A DNA stretch of 64,000 nucleotides from Dipteris shenzhenensis (Eukaryota; Polypodiophyta; Polypodiopsida; Gleicheniales): assembly GCA_047967505.1 (NCBI GenBank), contig CM106539.1; one strand, 5' to 3'. This document shows positions 55,271 to 64,000 of the stretch, piece after piece. Position numbers and translations under genes: made by a program. The first letter of the stretch is position 1; each line of letters begins with the position of its first letter. A model generated the notes under the pieces. The model was not told the DNA's origin. It saw nothing but the letters and a program-made list of their open reading frames with translations, and searched no databases.

Positions 55271-56690
55271 ATCGCTTCTTCTTAAGATCCAGTCTCTCCA
55301 TCCGGATCTTCGTGGGTTGATGGCTACTATGAGAAGGGCTCGAAAAAACTCACCGTGTGAGGATGGGAGTAGGGTGGTGGTCGATGGAGAGGGAGGAGTG
55401 TCTTGCATAGGGCTCGGAATGGGCAAGAGGATGGAGGCTAGATGTGAAAGAAGAAGAATGAGGGGGTGGAGTGGGTTTTTATAGGAATGGGTGTAGGGTT
55501 AGAGTCAAACCCTAAACTCTTCTAGGGTCATAACTTTTCATGGTTAGCTCGGATCACTCTTTTGTAGAAAGGTGAAATGATCAAAATTGCAAGCTCTACG
55601 CATTCGTGTCCATTAACTAGCTTGATTTGTTTTTCAAGTGGCTTATTTCTAAGAAATAAAGAAAATTTCTTAAGGTAGTAACCCAAGGTTGATGCTTGGG
55701 GTTGATATGTTTGGCTAGAGTTGGAAAACATTTTAATCTCCTTGCCCTTGAGTGTTATGTTCAGGAAATTCATAGTAGTTTGTTTTTTACACAAACTTGC
55801 TTATGTTTACTCATTACTTGAGACACTAGTCTCCTCGGCAGCGCCCAATTCTTATGACTTCTGTAAGAAGAGCAAGGTATTCTCAGTATGCAGGGTTCCG
55901 AGGCTTTTTGTCACCTACAGATATATTGGTGTTGTCGCTTGTAGTATAAGTGTAGCTTAGGACCTCGAGTCGTATTCTAGTGAGAGACGTAGGCTTAAGT
56001 GTGGTAAGAAAACATAGTGCATGCATGTGTGAAAGGGGCATACATCATCATGGTTGGGGTAATGAAGGCTTTCGCCTTCATTGGGAATTGAAGGGTTTCG
56101 GAGGAGTTTAAGGGTTAGATGGAGGTTCAAGGTTTAGAAGGAGGTTCCAAGTTTCAGAGAGAGGTTCCAGAGTTTAGAATAGGTTCAACGGTGAACAGGA
56201 GGATCCAAGGTTCAGGGTAGAGTACATGGTGGAGAACTCGTCTCCCTCGTAGATCATGGAGGTTAAGGGTTGAGGAACTAAGGGTTTAGGGGGAGCATAG
56301 GAGAGAGTAGAGTGGTGTTCCTTGTGACCCTTCGTTTGTTGGTGTCTGCTTGGCCTATTTCCTTTTGGGCATGTAGCTTTATCCTTTATGAATATAACAG
56401 GAGAGTGGGTAGCTTGAATTGTACCTTCGCTCTTTCTTGGCCGAACGAACCTGGGAAGAGGAATTGGTGTTTGAGTCCTTTGGGAGCCCAATTAAGTAAT
56501 TTCCTCTCTATGCCCATGGTGCCGCTTGGGTTAAAATATCATCCTTCCTGGGTGTGCTATGGTGGGACTGGCTCGTGGAACTGTGGGATCCGTCGGCTAC
56601 TTGTCGACCTTCCTCTCTTTAGAGTATGACACAATTGAAGTCTTGGCATTCAATCGGGACCACCGAGGTGTGGCTATTATAAGTAGGGTA
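55271..56690. other. Anonymous sequence next to element C
   Basis: No supported gene. The phrase AGGTTCAAGGTTTAGA/GGTTCCA is loosely reiterated at 56105-56215. It may include an LTR of element C, but no second copy was found. Confidence 0.35.
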
Positions 56691-57007
56691 TCCATTCATT
56701 CTCGCCAGCCAATTTGGTAGTTGACTATCAAACACCATGTTTTCCCTAAAATTACATGTTCATCCATGGCACCTGTTGGCATAACATAAAACCAACTTGC
56801 CATGAAATGGTTGTCAACGAATAAGGGGATTTTAATATAATCAATAGCGGGGGAAATCTTTTGATCTACAACATGAACCATGACAGGTGTGGGTTCCAGG
56901 GTTACTTTGAAGGTCAGGATCTGAGTGCATATGTCATAGGAGATCAAATTATGGCTCGCACCTGGATCAATGAATGCATTGCCTAAACAAATGTCTTCCT
57001 GAATCAA
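56660..57007 (-). pseudogene. Aspartic-protease-like domain downstream of integrase (element C)
   Basis: A clean 103-residue open frame (57007-56696). Residues 10-20 are NAFIDPGASHN followed by LISYDICTQI. Residues 75-95 are FYVMPTGAMDEHVILGKTWC, ending near QIGW. This is a complete retropepsin-like core (D-x-G-A-S-H-N ... V-I-L-G), the best preserved of the three copies. The linker between it and the integrase C-terminus (57218-57009) is open but unrecognised. Confidence 0.7.
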
Positions 57008-57169
57008 CTCACACTCTTATTATGGGAGCAACTGTCAGGTCTTCCATGGGGTGTAACCCTTCCATGGATGCTTTATAAATAGATATAAGTCCTAAATGCT
57101 TTGCCTTGGCATGACGTGCTTTAAGGGCTACCGCTTCATACGAGTGACCTCTAGTTTTAGCTCCTTTTC

Positions 57170-58430
57170 TCAATGGATGGCCAATAAGGTTTGCAATGTT
57201 AAGGGACCATAGTAGCATTTAAGTTTACTACCATTAATGTAGCCATCCATCTCCATGCCGTCAAGAGTTGCAATTTTGCAAGACCCTTGTGTCGTGATTT
57301 CTACCACCCAATAGGGACCCATGTTGTGGTACTTGAGCTTGCACTTGGTGTTTCTTATGCTATATAGAAGAGTAATATCACCTTCCTTTATGTTCTTATT
57401 ATGCAAGTTGTGATCAAACTATTTTTTTGGCATAGCTTCTCCACTTTCATGCCATAGGCGGCGGCCCTCAGCCTTGTCTCATCAAGCTTTTCAAGCTCGA
57501 TTAACCACTCAGGAATGGCTTCATCGGATATGCGATACTAACCACCACTCTAAGGCTGGGCACGATAAATTCCATGGGCATTACCGCTTCCACCCCAAAT
57601 GTGAGGCTAAAGGGTGTGTAATTTTTCACCTTGTAGGCCGTTCGATAGGCCCATAGTGCGGCGGTGTGTTTATTCTCCCAATTGGTCTGGCTCGCATCAA
57701 CCATACATGTCATGCATTGGCACAAGAACTTGTTTGAGCTCTCAGCATGTCCGTTTGCTTTGGGGTAGTTTCCAATGCACTACAAGGAACTCACTCATTA
57801 GTATTCTAATCGTTTCATTCTCACAAAGTGTGTCCCTCTATCGCTCACAATATCAAGAGGGAGTCCGAAGCAGGTTATCACGTTTGCATACAGGGACTTT
57901 GTAGTGGCCCTCATATCCAATTTTCTGGTGGCCTTGGCCTCTTTCCATTTAGTGAAATAATCCATGGCCCACAATAATATAACAGTCATGGGTACCCTTC
58001 GTGGTGGCTATTGATAAGGCCAACAAAATCGATCCCCCACTTTTCAAAGGGCTGATCAATAATGAGGACCCCAATCAATGGCATGTAGTCCTAGTTATGA
58101 GGTATGGAGATGCATTGACAAGGATCACAATGCACGATGAACTCAGCGACATCCAGGAAGAGTGTTGGCCACCATAACTTAGCTTGTAAAACCTTGCGGG
58201 TTGTAAGATCTCCAATGACATGGCCATCAGTGATGCCAGAATGAGCTTCCTCTAAGACTTTCACAAATTCATCTTTTTGGACACATCAGTGCATGATACC
58301 ATATTTCCCCATCTGGTAGAGTTGTTTGGCTATCAATTGGTATGGGGTTGCATCCTTGATGAGTTTTGTAGCCCTATCCTTATTGAGTGCTTTGTCTTGG
58401 GGGAACCACGGAACATGAAGGCTTGGCCAT
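57170..58430 (-). pseudogene. Integrase (element C)
   Basis: Zinc-binding region with KDEFVKVLEEAHSGITDGH and EFIVHCDPCQ. The core has VILLWAMDYFTKWKEAKATR (first Asp region) and GLPLDIVSDRGTHF (second Asp). After a gap come WENKHTAALWAYRTAYKV and TPFSLTFGVEAVMPME. The C-terminal region 57406-57170 has KNIKEGDITLLYSIRNTK and HNMGPYWVVEITTQGSC, then KCYYGPLTL. Stops and frameshifts split it into at least four pieces. Confidence 0.8.
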
Positions 58431-58690
58431 GGTATATGCATTTAAAAGGTTTAGGAATTACTTGATAGTAGCAAACAAGTTTTTCTTCTTCGTTGATCAC
58501 TAGGCCCTCCTTTACTTAGTCAATAAACTATGCATGACAGGTCACATTGCTTATCCTTTTTTAATTTTATTTTACAGTGGTAGTCAGAAAGAGACATACG
58601 CAATTCATGGTGAATCACATGTCTCGAATCCCTAACTGTGAGCTTGCTACAGGAGTGGAAGACGATCTTCCAGATGCCCCACTATTTTAA
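58430..58690 (+). pseudogene. RNase H fragment in inverted orientation inside element C
   Basis: On the plus strand: AFKRFRNYLIVANKFFFFVD, then ALLYLVNKLC and NHMSRIPNCE, matching RNase H of element A (KKFRHYLLANKFVFFVDHQA, LADHLSRIPN). Flanking gag and integrase are on the minus strand, so this piece has been flipped. Confidence 0.75.
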
Positions 58691-59902
58691 TTAGATTTAG
58701 TTCCTGAATGAGCATAGGCAATCAGACACTTCGTAAAATAGCTTCATGTTATCATCCAGGAGCACATCCATCTTGCTACACAACTCAATGGATGTGGGAT
58801 TCAAGATGAATAGATGATCATGCAACTTAGCATCCCTTAACCCGAGGAGGAATCAAGACAGTAGATGCTCGTTGCTCACCCTCTTGTGTGGTTCACAATG
58901 GGCATTTAGATGTTTGATCCTTGCAATATATTCTCGAAGGGTTTTGTGCTCTTTTGCTTGACTTCATACAACTGGCTGATCAAGCTCCACTTTGGGCTTG
59001 TGGGAGTGAATCCCACTTTGAAGGCCTTCCGTAGAGTCTCCCAGTTGATCTTTTCTTCAGGTCTAGGGCTCTATACTACTAGCCTGCCTTGCCGCATCAA
59101 GGCTAATCCCAACCGTGTTCACTTTGTCCAAGTCACCGATGTCTCCAAAAGTTTCGTAGATCTGCTCAAACCTTTCAATGTGGGAGGCGAGATCTACTTC
59201 ACCTAAGAACTTAGTAATGAGCTTAGAGATCATGACCGGGTGATTGCATGAGGCATTAGTATCCATCCCCATGACTATTGGAGGCACCGCCCCCCTTCCT
59301 AGCACTTGCACTAGGATCCTCATTGCCTCATCAGTGAGTATTGTCTGTGGCACGGGCGAAGGTGCTTGGGGTACTAGCAAGGTGCCAAAGTTGGGTAGTC
59401 CTCAGGGTCAATTATAAAAGTTTGTTGGCTTAATAGGGATCGGAATGGATTAACCTAGCCTCGTGGGACCTGGAGCCACCATATGCGATGGGATCGGGTC
59501 TATTGGTCTTATCGGTATGGGCCTTGGTATGGGTATATTAATGTTTGGTACCGGTCTATAGGATGAAGACGTGGGGAAGGAGGTGCTCTCAGGAGCTCCT
59601 CCCCAAGTTGCAAACAGATTGGGACGAGGGGCCATTGATATTGGGAACGTGTTATCCCCAATGTCCATCAACCCTCCATCATTCAGGACTAGGAGGCCAA
59701 TACCTAGGTAATAGGGCTCAGAATTCCTTGTGAAGGAGGGCTCCCCCTCATACAAGTGTACGTGTGGACCTGAGGGTCCCTCAGCTAAAATGCGTACAGG
59801 CTTGTTGGGTGCATTACCAAATACTGTGGTTGGTGGTGGGTCTTGTTGCCACCCTATTTTGTCTAGTATACGAATTGATTTGGTCGGGGTCAGCCAAGCC
59901 AA
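58690..59902 (-). pseudogene. Gag polyprotein (element C)
   Basis: Open frame 59902-59450 starts MAWLTPTKSIRILDKIGWQQ and is Pro/Ile-rich toward its end (PNINIPIPRPIPIRPIDPIP). Open frame 59380-59063 has DEAMRILVQVLGRGA and KFLGEVDLASHIERFEQIYE. It continues with frameshifts through INWETLRKAFKVGF and QLYEVKQ, and REYIARIKHLNAHCEP to about 58690. Same protein as element B gag. Confidence 0.75.
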
Positions 59903-59939
59903 ACCCTCTCATGAGATTGTAGAATTACTCCCTTGTTTA

Positions 59940-62900
59940 CAAGGCTGTGGTGGAAGAGGTGGGGGATTGGGAAATAGTGGCCAAAAATACCCAAATCAAA
60001 GGGCAAATGCAAGAAAATCCCAAATCTGGCTGTGCCAAGCAAATATCAGCAAATCTGACAAAAGGCCCAAATTCTGAGAGGGCAAATATGTCAAAAAGAG
60101 GGCAAACGTGAAAAAGCCTCAAATTTTGCAAATGTGGCCAAATCTATTGACATTTCTTGCCAATGTCACTGAGAAGTGCTAAATTTCATATCAAAGTAGC
60201 CAAATGTCACTACAATGAGTGCAAATGTGATAAAATAACCTACAAATCTGAGAATATCTCCCAATCTACCAGCAATCAGGTAGATCTGAGTCAAGAGGGA
60301 GAAAAGTCCTGCCAAATGGTGATAGAGCCGGTTGGAGTAGCTGGAGGAAGGGCCAAATGACAAAAAAAGTCAAAATTTGAGCCAAAAACCCCAAAAAACA
60401 GTCGAAAAATGCTCGAAATCACATCCTAACAGGTCTTACGGATTCTTGGCAGTGTTGCACAGATGTTGTACAGGTCTGTACAACTATACAACTATATGGA
60501 CAGGTTGTACAAACTTTTTCCCCTGGTCCAAATGATGCGCAACAGGGTCATTTGTATGCGAGCAGCACAAAAGTTTCAAAAAACGTCAAAATTGAACCTC
60601 AAAAAGTCAAAAAACAGCTGTTTGGATTGTTTCTCTGCTCAAAAAGTAGGTTCTCAGCAACAAAATGAGGCACTAAATAGAATTTGAGCAAAATGGCAAG
60701 TAGGAGTACTGGTTGGCTGAGTATGGGGGAAGGTAGGTAGAAGCTCTCATGAGAGTGGAATGTAAGGGAGCAGACAACAAGCCGAAGCAAACATGACTAC
60801 TTGCGAATGATAATGAGAAATTAAAAACAGGTGGCCTATATGGGCCCAAAGTCAATCGTATGGTTGATGAGTCGAGTCAATTGACTAAGTCCTAAGGCTA
60901 GCATACAAAGGCTAAGTGTGAACAAAGGAGTGATGGGCTATGCAAGGCTGAAAGGAGCCTAACAACAAGGAGCTTTGAGTGATTTAGCCTCAACAAAGAA
61001 AGAAAAAAAGAGGTAGTAGCAAGAAGAAGAAAAGACAATCGAAGGATGCCAAAGCATGGGTGTGTCTATGCATGAAGACAATCGGATCTTTGAAGGGCGC
61101 AACCTCTGAGTACCATGAGGCATGGGAGTGCTGACACAACCCACCTTTCTTGCATGTGGGCATGTATGAAAGCTCATAGCAAGAGGGGTTAATGAAAGGT
61201 AACTTCACAAAAGCATGTTCATGGAAGCCGATGAAGTAGGTCGAAGAACAAAATCACTTGTGCTTCCTTTGGAGTCTAATGCAACTTGCACCAAGTCTCC
61301 TTGTTTTTAAACTCAATCATGCATTGGCATGCAATAAATATTTAATATGCTATCATTTTCTGAAAACATTGATTGATGACATCTTTGAAAGCTAAAGTGT
61401 GTGATTAGAGCCCCTTCTTTTGATTTTGTGTTGCATTTGGTTTCTACGTTGCTTGGTGACCCAATGAAGGGAGCGGCCCAAAAATTTGAAGTCCAAAGGA
61501 CAAATGATTAATTGTGGAATGAAGTGGGGAAGAGCCAGAGAGCATGCAAGAATTACGTGAGACCAAAGAATCCCAGCAACCATGTGGTGAATGAAGTTGA
61601 CTCTGTAATACTGTATGTTCATAGGCAAAATGTTGGTATCAAGAGGATGATTTAACAAACGATGAGCCAAAAGCATAAACATAGACCAAACAAAAACCAA
61701 GGGATAGCAATCAAAAGACCAAATACCAACGATTGAAGGGGCAGGTGAAGGCCATCCAACAAGAGAGAAACATCGAATGATGAGGGTTGACACCAAAGCC
61801 GGAGGATGAGGATTGAAAGGACCGAAGGACAAAGGACAAACATAAAGCATGGAAACATTAGCAAAAACAAGTCTCATTGTATGCACAAGACAAAAAGAAA
61901 GTCGACAACTACAAAGATAATGAAAGTGTTAGCAGACAAGACCCATTGTATGCATGAGACCAAAAGAAGGCCGGCAACAAAACAAGGATAATGAATGATG
62001 ACTTCATAGGGCCATGGGAGCACTGAGACATCCATAAGGACATGGCCTAATTAGAGGTGGGGATAAATGTTAACTCTGAAGAAAAGAAATGTTAACATCA
62101 AAAGACAAAGAATGGAGCTCAAAGGATGAAGGATGAAGCCCAAAGGACAAAGGGTGAAGAGCAAAGGTCCACACTTAGATGATAAGATCTCGACCCAAAC
62201 ACACAAATGGTAGAAGGTAGGAGAAAAGACAAAGGTGAAAGCCAAAAGGGAAGGGAAAAAGCAAAAGCCAAAGGGGAAAGGCAAAGGAAAAGACAAGGGA
62301 GAGGGTGAAAGGAAAATTTGAAGGACAAACCACTAAAAGAGGCCAAAAGACTAGGGATCTAGAGATGATGTGGCTTGATGGGCTAGTTGAGGGTTCCAAT
62401 TATGATGGTGATTCGTGGGAATGTTGGGAGAAGGATGATGGGATAGGGAGCTGAGAGCATAAGTGGCCAAGGGAATCCGCGAGAAAGTCACAACCAAAAT
62501 GCTATAAAAGGTCATGTGCCCTCTTATGTTGCAAGGGTTGTTGTATCCATGCCATCAATGATAATGTATATGGACTTATTGATGTTTGACATAGCTTCCT
62601 CTGGCCAATAAGCATCCAAAACTCTAGCACCATGCACATGAAACACACCCAATTCACATGCCCATATCTTGATCATTTTGGACCAAGTTCATGGATGTTT
62701 TTATCGAAGGTATGTTCCTATGTTAATATAAAATCATGGTGAAAGTTTATCAATATGCTTTTTTTAGTTTTATAATATTTATAGAATATAGTACACTTTT
62801 GTATATTTTCTTTTGAATTTTGAAGTAAAATATGTAAATCTTGATGAAACTTCAAAATTTTTCATATAAAAGTTTCAAATCCTAGCGAATATTTTAAAGA

Positions 62901-63130
62901 TTTATTTTTATTAGGTCATACAAACTTTTGACACCAATATAAAAGTTTCACTTCTTAACGAAACTAACATGAAAAAATCATCCCTGACCGAGTTTGCACC
63001 ATGATTTCGTATACTGAAAAATCATGTTTTTTATCTCATTTTGATTCCATTATCACCATCTTTACACAGCACTAATCCCACCTATTAGTGCATTTGTCGA
63101 TACTTATTTTTCAAAATATATGGTCATAGC
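59940..63130. other. Anonymous sequence, partly purine-rich
   Basis: No supported gene. CAAATxTG-like words recur at 59990-60260. 61800-62330 is rich in AAAGGACAAAGG and AAAGGCAAAAGG-type words on the plus strand. Small open frames on the minus strand mirror these low-complexity words. Confidence 0.45.
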
Positions 63131-63135
63131 ATGCT

Positions 63136-63276
63136 CATTTTATATTAAATTTTTGTGCACTCTTAATAAGCACCTTCAAAATATTAGATGCCACATTTGT
63201 AAATACATTTTATATCAAATTCCTATGCACTCTTAACAAACACCTTCAAAAAATTAGATGCCACACCTGTAAATCC
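63136..63276. repeat. 70-bp tandem duplication
   Basis: Units starting CATTTTATATTAAATTTTTG (63136) and CATTTTATATCAAATTCCTA (63206) share CACTCTTAAYAARCACCTTC and end in ATTAGATGCCACA. They are moderately diverged. Confidence 0.9.
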
Positions 63277-63519
63277 ACTTTGTTCATTTTTGGCATATTT
63301 GAAAGAATCAGAACTCTTATAATAATTATTTTTTGGCAGCATTTCAAACTGTTTATACTATGTCTTGGCATAGTTTTATCAGTTTTGAGTTATGTTTTCA
63401 TCAAGCCTCTTTTATTTAATGAAAATATTAGTGTTTGAAACTCACATGTCTACAATCATCGATTGGACATCAGTGTGAAAAAAATAGCAAAATCACGTGA
63501 CGACATAATATTATTGGAT

Positions 63520-63965
63520 CAGAGTTGTCAAATTGGATGATAAGCATTATGGGCATTGGAAGTTCAAAGTTATGAGCATTTTCCAATTGAAGGAACCATC
63601 AAACATTGTCACAAAGTCAGAGAAAATATAGAAACGTCATGCAAACGAGTGCAACAATGCCCTTGACCATGTCTATGAAGCTAAAGCACTTGGTGAATAA
63701 CAAGCATACTGGGATGAATGTCAATTAGCACTCAAACCTCGTCGAATTTAATGTCAAGGAACCATGATTTTAATAATCAAAGAAGAGACATCATATATGA
63801 ACGCATGGAAAGCATTGGAGAACAGATTCAATGCTAAGAACATGTCTAGAATTATCATGCTTAAAAATCAACTAAAAATGCCCAACTCATATAAGTGTTA
63901 TGTTCCTTTCATATTAGATGAGGAGATGGAATCCAAGATGTAGAGGTAACTCCAATAGAAGGATT
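63520..63965 (+). pseudogene. Ty1/copia gag relic at window edge
   Basis: Plus strand reads KLDDKHYGHWKFKVMSIFQL (UBN2-type gag start, usually L-D/N-G-x-N-Y-x-x-W-K), then EETSYMNAWKALENRFNAKN and RIIMLKNQLK, followed by ILDEEMESKM. Several stops are present. It continues beyond the right edge. It differs from the copia gag at 36 kb, so it belongs to another family. Confidence 0.7.
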
Positions 63966-64000
63966 TATCTGTCTAGTGCTCCAAAAAGAATTGGTAATTG

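Larger units (their letters stand above)
56660..59902 (-). mobile_element. Ty3/gypsy LTR retrotransposon C (gag-[inverted RNase H]-IN-PR-like)
   Basis: Minus-strand order: gag (59902-58690), integrase (58430-57170), protease-like (57007-56660). Between gag and integrase sits an RNase H fragment in the opposite orientation (58430-58690, plus). RT is missing. It is related to elements A and B throughout. LTRs were not recognised. Confidence 0.8.

Noticed and set aside
62051-62399. Phe/Leu/Pro-rich minus-strand ORFs
   Set aside because: Reflect plus-strand AAAGG-type low-complexity words, not a membrane protein gene.

Overview
This window looks like nuclear DNA of a land plant with a large, repeat-rich genome. 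It contains GT-AG introns, Ty1/copia and Ty3/gypsy LTR retrotransposons, a LINE fragment, a CACTA (En/Spm) DNA transposon with a plant TNP2-type transposase, a hAT-type MITE, and long CT/GA/AC microsatellites. A relic with a HET-type domain, unusual for flowering plants, mildly favours a bryophyte, lycophyte, fern or gymnosperm. The species cannot be fixed from sequence alone.

Layout. 0-0.4 kb: last two exons of an unidentified gene. 0.75-1.6 kb: broken HET-like gene. 1.6-4.2 kb: 5'-truncated gypsy element A (minus). 4.2-13.4 kb: mostly anonymous, with microsatellites and short tandem duplications. 13.5-19.2 kb: gypsy element B (plus), flanked by inverted short repeats. 19.3-23.7 kb: decayed ORFs, GA tracts and a pair of foldback repeats. 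24-30.5 kb and 38.3-43.6 kb: two diverged copies of a multi-kb segment holding copia and gypsy relics; only the first contains a LINE insertion. Between them, 30.66-37.27 kb is a copia element (minus) with LTRs, PBS and PPT and an internal duplication of its protease-integrase region. It abuts and truncates a small secreted-protein gene that has a TATA box and an upstream hAT MITE. 43.8-51.8 kb: CACTA transposon sequence with TNP2-like and TNPA-like genes and palindromic subterminal repeats. It is bordered by two unusual arrays of palindromic GCTTAT/GCTCAT hexamers (45.86-47.18 and 52.4-54.37 kb). 54.4-55.3 kb: unrecognised coding-like sequence. 56.7-59.9 kb: gypsy element C (minus), with an internal inversion. 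60-63.5 kb: anonymous. 63.5-64 kb: a copia gag relic at the window edge.

Most interesting signal: gypsy elements A, B and C each carry an aspartic-protease-like domain (a D-P-G motif, then an I-I-L-G or V-I-L-G motif) downstream of the integrase. The canonical Ty3/gypsy position is between gag and reverse transcriptase. Because the order recurs in three diverged elements on both strands, a lineage with a rearranged pol is more likely than one chance rearrangement. All three elements are decayed, so an intact relative is needed to prove it. Nearly everything here is defective; the only plausible host genes are the partial gene at the left edge and the truncated secreted-protein gene at 37.3-37.5 kb.
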